This document shows positions 25,847-35,406 of a stretch of DNA of 64,000 nucleotides, piece after piece; the stretch's first letter is position 1; every line of letters starts with the position of its first letter. The position numbers were made by a program, and so were the translations under genes. Below the pieces are notes generated by a model, which worked only from the letters and a program-made list of their open reading frames with translations, was not told the origin of the DNA and searched no databases. This DNA is from Zooshikella harenae (GTDB lineage: Bacteria; Pseudomonadota; Gammaproteobacteria; Pseudomonadales; Zooshikellaceae): contig NZ_JAGSOY010000003.1 in assembly GCF_018837975.1 (NCBI RefSeq), forward strand, positions 1-64,000, in the 5' to 3' direction.

Positions 25847-27256
25847 TTACTGCGAAGCAGGAGCGAGGAAGCGACTTTCTTGAGTCGTCTTGATTGCTTC
25901 ATCATCCTTCGCCTGAACTGAAAAAACAAATGTACTATTAGGTCGTTTTATCACATCAGCTTTAACCTTGATGCGGATAATGAACTCTTCAACCAAGCCA
26001 CTTTCAACCTGAATATGCTGTTTGGGTTCGATAATTGGACTATTTAATCCCTCGATCTTTAAAGCATACTGATGGGGTTGAGTGTCCATATTAGCGACTT
26101 TCACCGTGTATAGATTTTCAATAAAGCCATCAGCTGTTTTATTGTATAAACTACTGCGATCTCGAATGACTTCTAGCCCAACTGGTATTCGATCAGATAT
26201 GGTGTAACTAAACAGTCCAATCATGACAAGCAAGGCAGTCATGTAGCCCATTAGCCGGGGGCGAAATAGCGCTGATTTTTCTCCCGCCAAAGTATTTTGT
26301 GTTGTATAACTAATGAGCCCTTTTGGATAACTCATGCGTTCCATTATGTTATCACAGGCATCAATACATGCTGCACAGCCAATACACTCATACTGCAGTC
26401 CATCGCGAATATCGATACCGGTAGGGCAGACTTGTACACACATCTGGCAGTCGATGCAATCACCTAAACCTTTCTGTTGGTAGTCTGCTCCTTTTTTACG
26501 AGGACCTCTTTTTTCTCCACGTTGTGAGTTGTAAGAAACAATAAGTGTATTACTGTCAAACATGACACTTTGGAAGCGAGCGTAAGGGCACATATAAATA
26601 CAGACCTGTTCTCGCATCCATCCGGCATTGCCATAGGTTGCTAGTGTAAAAAAGGCAATCCAAAAGTAGGCCCAGCCACTGGCTTCACCACTAAAGAAGG
26701 CTGGAATCAGATCGCGAATCGGAGAAAAGTAACCTACAAAAGTAAAGCCAGTAGCGAGTGCGATAAGTACCCACAACATATGCTTAGCTGATTTTTTTAG
26801 AAATTTTTGACCAGTGAAAGGGGCTTTATCCAGCCTCATTCGTTTATTGCGGTCACCTTCTGTTATCCGCTCAGCCCACATAAATACCCAGGTAAAAACA
26901 CTTTGTGGGCAAGCGTAGCCACACCAAACCCGGCCAGCCCAAACAGTAATAAAAAATAAACCGAAGGCACAGATAATTAGTAGCCATGACAAGAGCATAA
27001 AATCTTGTGGCCAGAAAGTGATGCCGAGAATATGAAATTTGCGTTCAGGTAGGTCAAACAGAATTGCCTGTCGGTCATTCCAGTTGAGCCAAGCTACACC
27101 AAAGTAAAGCAGAAATAACAACGTGCCGCCGATGATACGATAATTTCGAAAAACACCTTTGAACGCTCGTGGGTAGATCTTGTCTTTTTTCTGGTAAAGA
27201 TCAACCACTTCAATCATTTCGGGTGTTTCACGGTCTTTTACACTATCTTGCGACAT
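25847..27256 (-). CDS. ccoG: cbb3 oxidase accessory protein CcoG (FixG/RdxA, copper/Fe-S)
   Basis: This inner membrane ferredoxin-like protein of about 469 residues has two [4Fe-4S] motifs: CIDCQMCVQVCP, then CIGCAACIDACD. It also has several membrane helices and a C-terminal periplasmic Ig-like domain, the FixG layout. It is thought to reduce copper for CcoI-driven transport. 'VWCGYACPQSVFTWVFMWAER' is a family signature. The start is uncertain: I prefer the ATG for MSQDSVKD (27256), although an open frame extends to 27346. It follows ccoP. Confidence 0.94.
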   Translation of the reverse strand: MSQDSVKDRETPEMIEVVDLYQKKDKIYPRAFKGVFRNYRIIGGTLLFLLYFGVAWLNWNDRQAILFDLPERKFHILGITFWPQDFMLLSWLLIICAFGLFFITVWAGRVWCGYACPQSVFTWVFMWAERITEGDRNKRMRLDKAPFTGQKFLKKSAKHMLWVLIALATGFTFVGYFSPIRDLIPAFFSGEASGWAYFWIAFFTLATYGNAGWMREQVCIYMCPYARFQSVMFDSNTLIVSYNSQRGEKRGPRKKGADYQQKGLGDCIDCQMCVQVCPTGIDIRDGLQYECIGCAACIDACDNIMERMSYPKGLISYTTQNTLAGEKSALFRPRLMGYMTALLVMIGLFSYTISDRIPVGLEVIRDRSSLYNKTADGFIENLYTVKVANMDTQPHQYALKIEGLNSPIIEPKQHIQVESGLVEEFIIRIKVKADVIKRPNSTFVFSVQAKDDEAIKTTQESRFLAPASQ

Positions 27257-27369
27257 ATCCTTGAGCCTGCTAAGAAACAACGTGAGTGTAGGATGGTTTT
27301 GGCCATACGCACTTATTTGGCCAAGCTGCCTGGTGATAAAAAACACCAGGCAACTGAAGGAAGGTTTTT

Positions 27370-28359
27370 TTACTTAGCTTGCGCAGTTTTTGTAGCGTTT
27401 TCAGCTTGTTTTGCTTTTTGAGCCAAGCTGTAGATGTAAGTCGCTACTAGGTGGACTCGGTTTTCACCAAGTACGTCTTTCCAAGCAGGCATAGCACCAT
27501 TTCGACCATTACGAATTGTGTACTCAACTTGATGTTGTGCTCCACCATAAAGCCAGATGTTATCAGTCAGGTTGGGAGCGCCAATATCATTACTGATGTT
27601 GGCATTCAGGTAACTACCTTTACCCTCAACACCATGACAAGCTGAACATTTGCCAATATAGTCTTCTTTGCCTTTGGTTAGCTGGTCTTCAGTTGCTTTG
27701 GTTTTAACCCCACTTAATGAACGAACGTAAAGGGAAACGTTGGTGACTTCCTGGTTAGACATAAACTGGCCCCAAGCAGGCATTTGACCTCGGCGACCTT
27801 CTAGTAAAGTCGTTTTGATAGTCTTTGCTTCATGGCCGTACAGCCAGTCATTATCACTTAAGTTAGGAAAGCCGAAACGACCTTGCGCTGCAGAGCCGTG
27901 ACAAATAGCACAGTTGTTGGCAAATACACGTTTACCAATAGTAACAGCGGTTTCATTTTGGGCTAGCTCAGGGATGGGCGTTTTTGTGTATTGGTCAAAT
28001 ACAGGGCCATATTGATCATCGATGCGTTTTACTTCATTTTTATACTGCATGGTTGATGACCAGCCATCAGGGTATTGATCTTTTGCAACTAAGCCCAGAA
28101 TCCCATTAAATTTTCCTGGCAGTATTCCTGGAAATAGAACCAGGTAGGCAGCGCCAAACACAATGGTGGCTACAAATAAGTAAAACCACCACTGAGGTAA
28201 AGGATTATCATACTCTTCAATCCCATCAAAGCTATGGCCCATTGTTTGCTCTGTGAGATTTGGCCGTTGTCTACGGCGAGTAGCAAATAACAACCAAACA
28301 ATTAGTCCTAAGCAAGTCAGGGTGAGCACAAAAACCCACCCAGTCCAGAAATTACTCAT
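27370..28359 (-). CDS. ccoP: cbb3 cytochrome oxidase subunit III, dihaem cytochrome c
   Basis: This 329-residue subunit transfers electrons from periplasmic donors to CcoN. It has two N-terminal membrane helices, then two haem sites, CAICHG and CSACHG, each followed by a distal Met region. It starts inside the end of ccoQ (8-base overlap), so translation is coupled. Motifs are complete. Confidence 0.97.
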   Translation of the reverse strand: MSNFWTGWVFVLTLTCLGLIVWLLFATRRRQRPNLTEQTMGHSFDGIEEYDNPLPQWWFYLFVATIVFGAAYLVLFPGILPGKFNGILGLVAKDQYPDGWSSTMQYKNEVKRIDDQYGPVFDQYTKTPIPELAQNETAVTIGKRVFANNCAICHGSAAQGRFGFPNLSDNDWLYGHEAKTIKTTLLEGRRGQMPAWGQFMSNQEVTNVSLYVRSLSGVKTKATEDQLTKGKEDYIGKCSACHGVEGKGSYLNANISNDIGAPNLTDNIWLYGGAQHQVEYTIRNGRNGAMPAWKDVLGENRVHLVATYIYSLAQKAKQAENATKTAQAK

Positions 28360-28540
28360 GATGTTTTAGCTCCTGGTTGGCAGAGTTTGGGCTGGCAAAT
28401 TCATCCATAAAGGGTAAATTGGCGGCTTCATCAAACTGTTTTTTTCGCTTACTGCTATAAGCCCAAAAGCACACAGCTAAAAAAGCGATCATGGCAAACA
28501 CTGTTGCCAAGCCGCGTAAGGTATTGATATCTATCATCAC
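28352..28540 (-). CDS. ccoQ: cbb3 oxidase subunit CcoQ
   Basis: This 62-residue protein has a single membrane helix (about residues 9-28) and the usual CcoQ continuation '[19 protein letters not shown]', which is conserved. It stabilises the oxidase complex. It overlaps both neighbours (four bases with ccoO, eight with ccoP), as expected for ccoNOQP. Confidence 0.95.
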   Translation of the reverse strand: MMIDINTLRGLATVFAMIAFLAVCFWAYSSKRKKQFDEAANLPFMDEFASPNSANQELKHHE

Positions 28541-29244
28541 TCAGCCACCTCTGCTGTAGGGAGAGCTGAAGCGGGTTTTACACCACGAATACCCCTTGGC
28601 ACATAAGTACCCAAGACTTGAAGGTAGGCAACCAAAGCATCAAGCTCAGTTTTCCCGGCAACATTAGCCGAAGCTGAACTGACTTGCTCATCCGTATAGG
28701 GAACACCTACTTTACGAAGTGCTTCCATTTTGGCAGCGGTATGTTTGCCATCTAAAACATTTTCTGCCAAGAATGGATAAGGAGGCATAACAGATTCTGG
28801 AACCACATCTCTAGGGTTGATTAAGTGCGCGCGGTGCCACTCATCGGAGTAACGCCCACCAACCCGCGCTAAATCAGGACCAGTACGTTTAGAACCCCAT
28901 AAAAATGGATGGTCGTAGATACTCTCAGCACCTAATGAATAGTGTCCATAGCGTTCTGTTTCTGCACGGAATGGACGAATCATTTGCGAGTGACAGCCTA
29001 CACAGCCTTCTCGGATGTAAATATCACGGCCTTCAAGCTGTAATGGGGTGTAGGGATTTACAGTAAGCTGAACGACTTCCTGCTCACCACCACTGAGATT
29101 TTGCTCATAGGCCATTTTGTTTTCAGTCAAGGCCTTATCGAAGAACAAAGGGACGATCTCAACCAGGCCACCAAAGCTAATGGCAACTACGATTAAAATC
29201 ACCATCAGGCCAACATTTTTCTCAACAATGTCATGGTTTTTCAT
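28537..29244 (-). CDS. ccoO: cbb3 cytochrome oxidase subunit II, mono-haem cytochrome c
   Basis: This 235-residue subunit is anchored by an N-terminal membrane helix and has one haem c site ([12 protein letters not shown]). '[10 protein letters not shown]'-type and '[18 protein letters not shown]' features are typical of CcoO. It lies 15 bases downstream of ccoN. No residue is missing by eye. Confidence 0.97.
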   Translation of the reverse strand: MKNHDIVEKNVGLMVILIVVAISFGGLVEIVPLFFDKALTENKMAYEQNLSGGEQEVVQLTVNPYTPLQLEGRDIYIREGCVGCHSQMIRPFRAETERYGHYSLGAESIYDHPFLWGSKRTGPDLARVGGRYSDEWHRAHLINPRDVVPESVMPPYPFLAENVLDGKHTAAKMEALRKVGVPYTDEQVSSASANVAGKTELDALVAYLQVLGTYVPRGIRGVKPASALPTAEVAE

Positions 29245-29259
29245 TGGTGTACTGCTCCC

Positions 29260-30687
29260 TTAAGCCATTTGTGCTGCAGCACGAACTTGTTCTGGATCAG
29301 ACTCACTCACAGTGCGCCATGTGTTATAAGCCATAAAGAACATGCCTGTTAGGAAAAATAGACCGCCGATGGTTCTGACAATGTAGCCAAACTCACTGGC
29401 TGCAACAGATTCAACAAAGCTGTACATCAATGTGCCGTCTTTATGTACTGCACGCCACATAAGGCCTTGCATAATGCCGTTAACCCACATCGAGGCGATG
29501 TACAATACGGTACCAATGGTGGCTAACCAGAAGTGAACATTTATGAGGTCAGTGCTATACATCTTTTCTTTGCCAAACAGACGAGGAATTAGGTGGTATA
29601 CAGCACCAATTGAAATCATTGCAACCCAGCCCAGTGCACCTGAGTGTACATGTCCAATTGTCCAGTCGGTGTAATGGGACAGGGCATTTACTGTTTTGAT
29701 AGACATCATCGGACCTTCGAAGGTGGACATACCGTAGAAGGACAGAGATACCACCAAGAAACGCAGAATGGGGTCAGTTTGTAACTTATGCCATGCGCCA
29801 GATAGTGTCATCATGCCGTTGATCATACCGCCCCAAGAAGGAGCTAATAGAATAAGTGACATGACCATACCCAGAGTTTGTGCCCAGTCGGGTAAAGCGG
29901 TGTAGTGCAGGTGGTGAGGACCAGCCCAGATGTAGATCGCAATCAAAGCCCAGAAATGTACGATAGAAAGGCGATAAGAATATACAGGGCGACCCGCTTG
30001 CTTGGGCACAAAGTAATACATCATGCCAAGGAAGCCTGCTGTCAGGAAAAAGCCAACAGCATTGTGACCATACCACCATTGAATCATGGCATCTTGAGCA
30101 CCTGCATAGGCAGAATAAGATTTCCACAGGGTTACTGGAATTTCCATATTATTAATAATATGGAGCAGGGCGATCGTGATAATAAATGCACCATAAAACC
30201 AATTAGCAACATAGATATGCTTAGTGCGGCGTTTCATGATGGTGCCGAAAAAGACTATTGCATAGCAGACCCAGACCACAGTAATTAAAATATCGATGGG
30301 CCATTCCAGCTCAGCATATTCTTTGGAAGTGGTAATCCCCAGTGGTAATGTGATGGCGGCTGCGACAATAACCAGCTGCCAGCCCCAAAAGGTGAAAGCG
30401 GCTAATGCGTTAGAAATCAAAGGAGCCTGACAGGTGCGCTGTACGACATAATAGGATGTTGCGAACAATGCACATCCGCCAAAGGCGAAGATAACAGCGT
30501 TGGTATGTAAGGGGCGCAATCGACCGAAACTTAACCAGGGAATCCCTGCTGACAAGTCTGGGAAAACCAGCTCGGCAGCAATGAATACACCCACTGCCAT
30601 ACCAACGATCCCCCAAATGACCGTCATAATGGCAAACTGGCGGACGACCTTGTAGTTGTACTCTGTATGGTTGGTTGCTGTGCTCAT
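29260..30687 (-). CDS. ccoN: cbb3 cytochrome oxidase catalytic subunit I
   Basis: This 475-residue, twelve-helix haem-copper oxidase subunit reduces oxygen at high affinity. The key stretches are seen: '[15 protein letters not shown]' (haem ligand region), '[26 protein letters not shown]' (CuB/active-site Tyr region) and '[26 protein letters not shown]'. It heads the ccoNOQP-GHIS cluster. A 560-base non-coding leader separates it from the nearest Anr box at 31248, which is unusually long. Confidence 0.98.
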   Translation of the reverse strand: MSTATNHTEYNYKVVRQFAIMTVIWGIVGMAVGVFIAAELVFPDLSAGIPWLSFGRLRPLHTNAVIFAFGGCALFATSYYVVQRTCQAPLISNALAAFTFWGWQLVIVAAAITLPLGITTSKEYAELEWPIDILITVVWVCYAIVFFGTIMKRRTKHIYVANWFYGAFIITIALLHIINNMEIPVTLWKSYSAYAGAQDAMIQWWYGHNAVGFFLTAGFLGMMYYFVPKQAGRPVYSYRLSIVHFWALIAIYIWAGPHHLHYTALPDWAQTLGMVMSLILLAPSWGGMINGMMTLSGAWHKLQTDPILRFLVVSLSFYGMSTFEGPMMSIKTVNALSHYTDWTIGHVHSGALGWVAMISIGAVYHLIPRLFGKEKMYSTDLINVHFWLATIGTVLYIASMWVNGIMQGLMWRAVHKDGTLMYSFVESVAASEFGYIVRTIGGLFFLTGMFFMAYNTWRTVSESDPEQVRAAAQMA

Positions 30688-31431
30688 GTTACGGTTCCAT
30701 AAGTTGCGACTTCCGGAATAAAAACGGTGAAGTGGTGGTAGGCTGGTGAAGCGAAGGCAATAGGGCGCACTGAAGTCAGCTGCTGAGGTGACTTCAAAGA
30801 GAAGTTGGCAATTGTTGACTTACACAACAGGCACCTGAACAAACATGTGTTCAGCTTGTGTACCTCTACCAAAGCGCTCATCAGGTATATTATGTTATTT
30901 GTTCTTTGCTAATAGTTTAGCCGTTGTTTTTGTATATAGAGGGTCGACTGATAATCTAATGGGCAACAGGTTGTGTACGGTTACCGCTTTATTTCAGAGA
31001 GGTGACGCGTACGCTTGTTAGCAAGGCATTTGTTAACGAAGTTAATTCCTGCCATTTAAGAAACGTAAGTCACAGTGCGAATAGGTTCGCTCATAGGTCT
31101 ATAGATCAGACTACGTTCACTGCTTTAGTTGTTGCTAATTTATTTCAAACTTCCCCCGGCGAGGCGCGAGGATACGCGCTGAGTACATTATATGTCAATA
31201 TGGTGACGTTATTGCGACATTTTTTAGTGAGGTTGACCTGTATTATATTGACTTAAATCAAGACATGACTATTGTGCCATAATTACCGGCTGTTGGCAGT
31301 TTAATAAGCGGAAATATGTATAAAATATTTACATCAGATGATCTGCTACTGTTGAAGCTGTGTAGTAAACTGCAGTGTCGTATTACAGAAATAAAAATTT
31401 AAGGTTATTGCTAAACAATCGGACGGACATA
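30688..31431. other. Long intergenic region upstream of ccoN
   Basis: These 744 bases lie between divergent ccoN and the hydrolase gene. They hold an Anr/FNR box (31248-31261), about 560 bases from ccoN and about 170 bases from the hydrolase. I find no convincing FNR box nearer ccoN; TTGACTTACACAAC near 30813 is a weak match. Two short frames (30684-30881 and 31002-31256) look spurious. The stretch may be a long structured leader or carry a second promoter. Confidence 0.55.
31248..31261. promoter_or_regulatory. Anr/FNR box in the ccoN-hydrolase gap
   Basis: TTGACTTAAATCAA matches the FNR consensus TTGAT-N4-ATCAA with one mismatch. It could serve ccoN, the divergent hydrolase or both. The distance to ccoN (about 560 bases) is larger than usual. 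Confidence 0.7.
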
Positions 31432-32073
31432 ATGTTCTCTGAATTACCTTTATGTTGGACCTATACTCACCAGGAAAATGCGCCTTGTTTTGTTTTTGCT
31501 CATGGTGCAGGGGCTCCTATGGATAGCCCTTTTATGTCTTATTTTACTGAAGCGATTGCAGGGCTTGGTGTAAATGTTATGCGCTTTGAATTTCCTTATA
31601 TGGACCAGCGACGACATTCAGGCAAAAAGCGTCCACCAGACCGACAACCAAAACTTATTGCTTGTTGGGAATATATGGTGCAACAGTTGCAGACACAGCA
31701 AAAGGTTATTATCGGTGGAAAATCAATGGGTGGTAGAATGGCGACCCTATTAGCTGCTAGTCAAACGTTACCGGCTAATGTTCAGGGTATTGTTTGTTTA
31801 GGGTATCCGTTTTATGCGGCAGGAAAGCGCGATAAACCACGCATTGAGCATTTACAAACACTTAAGTTGCCTACGTGTATTGTTCAGGGAACACGTGATT
31901 CGTTGGGGAATAAGCATTATGTACAAGACTACAGTTTGAGTGCTGCTATTCAGATTCATTGGCTTGCTGAAGCTGGTCATGATTTAGTCCCAAGTAAACG
32001 TAGTGGTTTCTTAAAAGAAGAACATTGGCTGCAAGCCGCCAAGTGGGTCGCGCACTTTTGCCATGAAATCTAA
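31432..32073 (+). CDS. Alpha/beta hydrolase (KANL3/Tex30-like)
   Basis: This 213-residue cytosolic hydrolase has a catalytic triad at Ser98 (GGKSMGGRMA), Asp156 (VQGTRDSLG) and His183 (EAGHDLV), with an oxyanion region HGAGAPMDSPFM. The pattern 'FEFPYMDQRRHSGKKRPPDR' is typical of the small dienelactone-hydrolase-like branch found in many proteobacteria. The substrate is unknown. The start is the ATG for MFSELPL; a GTG reading from 31375 adds basic, non-conserved residues. It is divergent from the cco cluster. Confidence 0.88.
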   Translation: MFSELPLCWTYTHQENAPCFVFAHGAGAPMDSPFMSYFTEAIAGLGVNVMRFEFPYMDQRRHSGKKRPPDRQPKLIACWEYMVQQLQTQQKVIIGGKSMGGRMATLLAASQTLPANVQGIVCLGYPFYAAGKRDKPRIEHLQTLKLPTCIVQGTRDSLGNKHYVQDYSLSAAIQIHWLAEAGHDLVPSKRSGFLKEEHWLQAAKWVAHFCHEI

Positions 32074-32209
32074 AGTGTCGTCTAAAGGGTGGTTGTCACT
32101 GGTTAACAGTTGTCTGTGAGTTTGTCATAATCCCTGCTAAAGCAAACGCTTTGGGTAACGCAGCCCGTACTCATTAATGTGTTCATTGAGGCAATAATTG
32201 CAAGGTGTT

Positions 32210-33301
32210 ATGAAGTTAAAATTACCTGAACCATTTACCCATCTGGTGTTGTATTGCCGGGCAGGTTTTGAAAAAGAGTGTGCAGCGGAGATTACAGCTG
32301 TGTCGGCATCATTAGGTGTTGCAGGCTATGTCCAGGCAAAACCCCAGCAAGGGTTCGTCGTCTTTCACTGCTTGGAAGGGGAGGAAAAAGATGCTTGCTG
32401 GCTACAGACCAAAATCAGCTTGGACGCTTTAGTCTTTACTCGGCAGTGGCTGGCGGCTGGTCCTTTCTTAGATGACTTACCGCCAACGGATCGCCTAACA
32501 CCTATCCTGGAAGTGATAGAGGGTTGGCCTCACGTCGGACAGTTATGGTTGGAATACCCTGATACCAATGAAGGAAAACAGTTACACCGTTTTTGTAAGA
32601 AATTAACTGTGCCACTCCGTAAGGCATTAAAAGCGAAAAAAGTACTATCTGAACAAGAAAATACCCAACTTCCCAGTATGCACTTGTTCTTTTTAAATGG
32701 TCAGCAGTGTTATGTGGGTATTAATTTAGCGGGGCGTGGAGCTCGTTGGTTCAATGGGATTCCAAGGCTGAAGTTTCCTAGTCAGGCACCCAGTCGTTCT
32801 ACCTTAAAACTAGCGGAAGCTTGGCATTGTTTACTTCCTAAAGAAGATGCTGACCGCTTGTTACAGCCTGGTATGAAAGCGGTTGATCTTGGTGCAGCCC
32901 CTGGTGGTTGGACGTGGCAGCTTGTCAGTCGTCATATTCGTGTTACAGCTGTTGACAATGGTCCAATGGATCAGGAGTTGATGGAGTCTGGCCTGGTGGA
33001 GCATAAGCGTGCTGATGGGTTTACTTTTGAGCCAGCTAAACCCGTTGATTGGCTAGTGTGTGATATTGTCGATAAGCCAGCTCGGGTAACGGATATGGTT
33101 ATCCGCTGGTTAACCCATGAGTGGACCCGTCATGCTGTTTTCAATTTGAAGTTGCCTATGAAACAGCGTTATCAAGCTGTTACGGCAGCCCATGACCGAT
33201 TACATGATGCATTTCGAGAAGCTGGCTTTAACTATCGTATAATAACCAAGCAGCTTTACCATGACCGAGAAGAAGTGACCGTTGTTGTTTTGCGAGATTA
33301 A
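32210..33301 (+). CDS. rlmM: 23S rRNA (cytidine-2498-2'-O)-methyltransferase RlmM
   Basis: This protein of about 363 residues uses S-adenosylmethionine to methylate the ribose of C2498. An N-terminal THUMP-like domain precedes a Rossmann methyltransferase domain with VDLGAAPGGWTWQL (SAM site) and 'DWLVCDIVDKPARV' (catalytic Lys-Asp-Lys-Glu region). The final KLPMKQRYQ and 'QLYHDREEVTV' match RlmM. AAGG lies eight bases before ATG 32210, preferred over the TTG at 32198. An inverted repeat follows at 33352. Confidence 0.96.
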   Translation: MKLKLPEPFTHLVLYCRAGFEKECAAEITAVSASLGVAGYVQAKPQQGFVVFHCLEGEEKDACWLQTKISLDALVFTRQWLAAGPFLDDLPPTDRLTPILEVIEGWPHVGQLWLEYPDTNEGKQLHRFCKKLTVPLRKALKAKKVLSEQENTQLPSMHLFFLNGQQCYVGINLAGRGARWFNGIPRLKFPSQAPSRSTLKLAEAWHCLLPKEDADRLLQPGMKAVDLGAAPGGWTWQLVSRHIRVTAVDNGPMDQELMESGLVEHKRADGFTFEPAKPVDWLVCDIVDKPARVTDMVIRWLTHEWTRHAVFNLKLPMKQRYQAVTAAHDRLHDAFREAGFNYRIITKQLYHDREEVTVVVLRD

Positions 33302-33351
33302 TACTTGAAAGGCTAAATTTACGCGCTTTACTTTTTCTTTAGAAGCTCTTT

Positions 33352-33386
33352 AACACCACATTATATTTTATTAGCGATGTGGTGTT
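33352..33386. terminator. Stem-loop between convergent rlmM and the monooxygenase-like gene
   Basis: The arms AACACCACAT and ATGTGGTGTT are exact complements around a 15-base loop. The stop codon of the minus-strand gene lies in the loop region. There is no clear T-run on either side, so a terminator role is possible but unproven. Confidence 0.4.
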
Positions 33387-33694
33387 ATGGATGTTAATCC
33401 TAAGTGCCGTGCACTGTGTATATAAATACGCACTTCCTCTTCAAAACAAAGCATTGGACGTATTTGTCCTACCAGTTTCTGACGAGCTTCACTATAAAGC
33501 CACTTTTGCCATGACTGAACGTCTGTCCAGTGACTGATAAGTAGTCGATGATTGGCATCATTGACATCAACCAGTGATTCAGCAGAAATAAAGCCAGGTG
33601 ATACAACAACCGTTTGTAGTGCTTCTTTTAACAGTAATTCGTAGTTAGGCTCAACACCCTCGGAGAGCTGGCGGCTCACAATTACCTTTATCAT
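33371..33694 (-). CDS. Antibiotic-biosynthesis-monooxygenase-like (ABM) domain protein
   Basis: This 107-residue ferredoxin-like fold protein opens with IKVIVSRQLSEGVEPNYELLLKE-type sequence and later has 'GFISAESLVDVNDANHRLLISHW', 'WQKWLYSEARQ'. This is the layout of the ABM/Dabb-type small oxygenase or quinol-handling family. It may act in stress detoxification or as a haem-related enzyme; the function is not known. GGGGGA lies six bases before the ATG. It is convergent with rlmM, with which it shares a stem-loop. Confidence 0.8.
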   Translation of the reverse strand: MIKVIVSRQLSEGVEPNYELLLKEALQTVVVSPGFISAESLVDVNDANHRLLISHWTDVQSWQKWLYSEARQKLVGQIRPMLCFEEEVRIYIHSARHLGLTSITPHR

Positions 33695-34027
33695 TATGTT
33701 CCCCCATAAAATGACTAGATCTAGCTTTGAAAGAGAAGCTTGTGTAAATCGTTAACACTAAATGAAGCTGGTCAGTACGCTTTCTTAAATTATGATGTTT
33801 GGATTTACTTGAATTAGGCTTGTATAGAGCAGTATAGCCGGTACTTTCTGGCAAGATCACTTACTAAATACTCATTAATGATTACCATATAAAAAATAGC
33901 CGCTGAAAAATAAAAAATGACAAAATGATGATTTTTTTTGCGAATTTTTATGACTTCTGCTAATCCTGAAGATAGGCCAATACCCGTTGGGTGATGTAGG
34001 TTGTTGGTATTGGAGAGAGGTAGATCG
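33695..34027. other. Divergent intergenic region, no gene seen
   Basis: These 333 AT-rich bases between divergent genes should contain both promoters. Short minus-strand frames across it (33651-33860 and 33814-34047) lack features and overlap real gene starts. Confidence 0.4.
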
Positions 34028-34924
34028 ATGGCTAAGTCTGTAAGCACTTCCGTGACTTCAATATATCCCTGGAATTATGCGCTACAGTTTTGGCATAGTC
34101 GGCAACAGCCTGCTCGTCCGGTTATTGGTATGAGCTGGTACAACCAGCCTGTGTCTGCCTCTCAGTTAAGAGAATACTTAACCAGCTGTGGCTTAGATGT
34201 TGTGGAGGCTTTTCGGTCAGCAGAGTGGAGTGGTTATTTCGAAAACCAGTTACCTCCTTTATTTCCTTTAGTGATGAGCTTTCCTCTTCACACACAATTA
34301 CTACTGAGCCACCATGCTAGCCAGTTAGCCATGTGGTTACGTATTGTTTCGTGTCAGGTACGTGTTTATCAGGCTTTGAGTCCACTGCATAACTTTGATT
34401 TTAGTATTCATTATTATTCTTCAGACAGTGAGTTTCCCTGGGTAAGAATATTAGGTTATCAATTGGAACAACTGGTTTGGGAGTGCGAGTTAGCTTTTAG
34501 CACGAGTAATAAAGAAGTTTACCCAAAAGAAGCTGTTGAGCAGAAGCAGCAGGTTTTGTGTCCCGTTACGCAGACAATTCCATCCAGCTTCAATGTAGGA
34601 CGTTGGTATTTACATGCAGCTCAAGCGAAGCAGTTTTCACAGTTAGTACGTGACTTTCATCCTGCACATTTATCCAATGTAATGGCTAAATGTTTAGGTT
34701 ATCAGCGGGCTACAGTGAATGCGGTGTGGTTACTGTCTGCAGCACTGAGTTATTTACCGCTGCCACGTTACCCCTTACAGATTCTGGGTCATTTTCCCAG
34801 CCCTGCTTATGTTGACTCGGTGGTGGAGCTAAAAGCGAATCAAGGGCCTCATGGGCATGATTTTCGGATTGTCTCTGCAGCTACGCCGCGATTAGCTTTG
34901 GGGCAGTTAATGGCACTACCATAG
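34028..34924 (+). CDS. Hypothetical protein, about 298 residues
   Basis: I do not recognise this family. The protein is soluble, rich in aromatic residues and histidine, and has no signal peptide. Visible features are 'WNYALQFWHSRQQPARPVIGMSWYNQPVSASQLREYL' style content at the start and 'LQILGHFPSPAYVDSVVELKANQGPHGHDF' near the end, where a PHGHDF stretch may be conserved. An AGAGGT site precedes the ATG at 34028, chosen over 34001. It lies upstream of tusA on the same strand but 126 bases away. Confidence 0.65.
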   Translation: MAKSVSTSVTSIYPWNYALQFWHSRQQPARPVIGMSWYNQPVSASQLREYLTSCGLDVVEAFRSAEWSGYFENQLPPLFPLVMSFPLHTQLLLSHHASQLAMWLRIVSCQVRVYQALSPLHNFDFSIHYYSSDSEFPWVRILGYQLEQLVWECELAFSTSNKEVYPKEAVEQKQQVLCPVTQTIPSSFNVGRWYLHAAQAKQFSQLVRDFHPAHLSNVMAKCLGYQRATVNAVWLLSAALSYLPLPRYPLQILGHFPSPAYVDSVVELKANQGPHGHDFRIVSAATPRLALGQLMALP

Positions 34925-35050
34925 TTTAATGTCTCCTAACCCACTAAATACAGAGTTCGTCGTATATAGAAAACGAATGAATGATGATTAGAGTCCATTA
35001 AGCGATTTTGTTAAAGTTGTGTTTTATTGACTTGATGAATCGTATTCACT

Positions 35051-35296
35051 ATGAATCCACAAGCTGACTATATTCTTGATACCTGTGGCTTAATGTGTCC
35101 TGAGCCTGTTATGTTGCTACACAATAAAATTAGGGAATTGCAGGCTGGTGAAGTATTACAGGTGGTGGCTACAGACCCCTCCACGACACGTGATATTCCA
35201 AAGTTTTGTACTTTTTTGCAGCATGAGCTGATTGCTCAGGAGCAAAACGACACGCAGTATATTTACTATATTCGCAAAGGCGCTGAGGCTGGTTAA
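35051..35296 (+). CDS. tusA: Sulfur carrier protein TusA
   Basis: This 81-residue TusA/SirA-fold protein accepts a persulfide from IscS and passes it on for tRNA thiolation and other uses. The active Cys16 lies in GLMCPEPVM, the family signature, and a second Cys12 lies just before. 'LQVVATDPSTTRDIPKFC' is the conserved C-terminal strand. Length matches E. coli TusA (81). Confidence 0.96.
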   Translation: MNPQADYILDTCGLMCPEPVMLLHNKIRELQAGEVLQVVATDPSTTRDIPKFCTFLQHELIAQEQNDTQYIYYIRKGAEAG

Positions 35297-35334
35297 TAGG
35301 ACGATATCTTTCGGTTTTGTGAGTAATAACATAG

Positions 35335-35367
35335 CTTTCCCTTTTTACAGTTAAGCAAAAGGGAAAG
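35335..35367. terminator. Stem-loop between convergent tusA and the 231-residue gene
   Basis: The arms CTTTCCCTTTT and AAAAGGGAAAG are exact complements around an 11-base loop. It lies 38 bases after the tusA stop. No T-run follows on either strand, so it is a candidate bidirectional terminator rather than a sure one. Confidence 0.45.
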
Positions 35368-35406
35368 TTACGCTGATGTGTCTGCCCTTAATGTTTGGGT
35401 ATTAAA

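Noticed and set aside
29905-30288. 127-codon plus-strand frame inside ccoN
   Set aside because: It is antisense to the conserved catalytic subunit and has no independent support.
30684-30881. 65-codon minus-strand frame directly before ccoN
   Set aside because: It overlaps the ccoN start, has low-complexity mixed content and no ribosome site. A leader peptide cannot be excluded but is not supported.
31002-31256. 84-codon plus-strand frame in the ccoN upstream gap
   Set aside because: It has no ribosome site and no recognisable motif, and its 3' end covers the Anr box. It looks like a chance frame.
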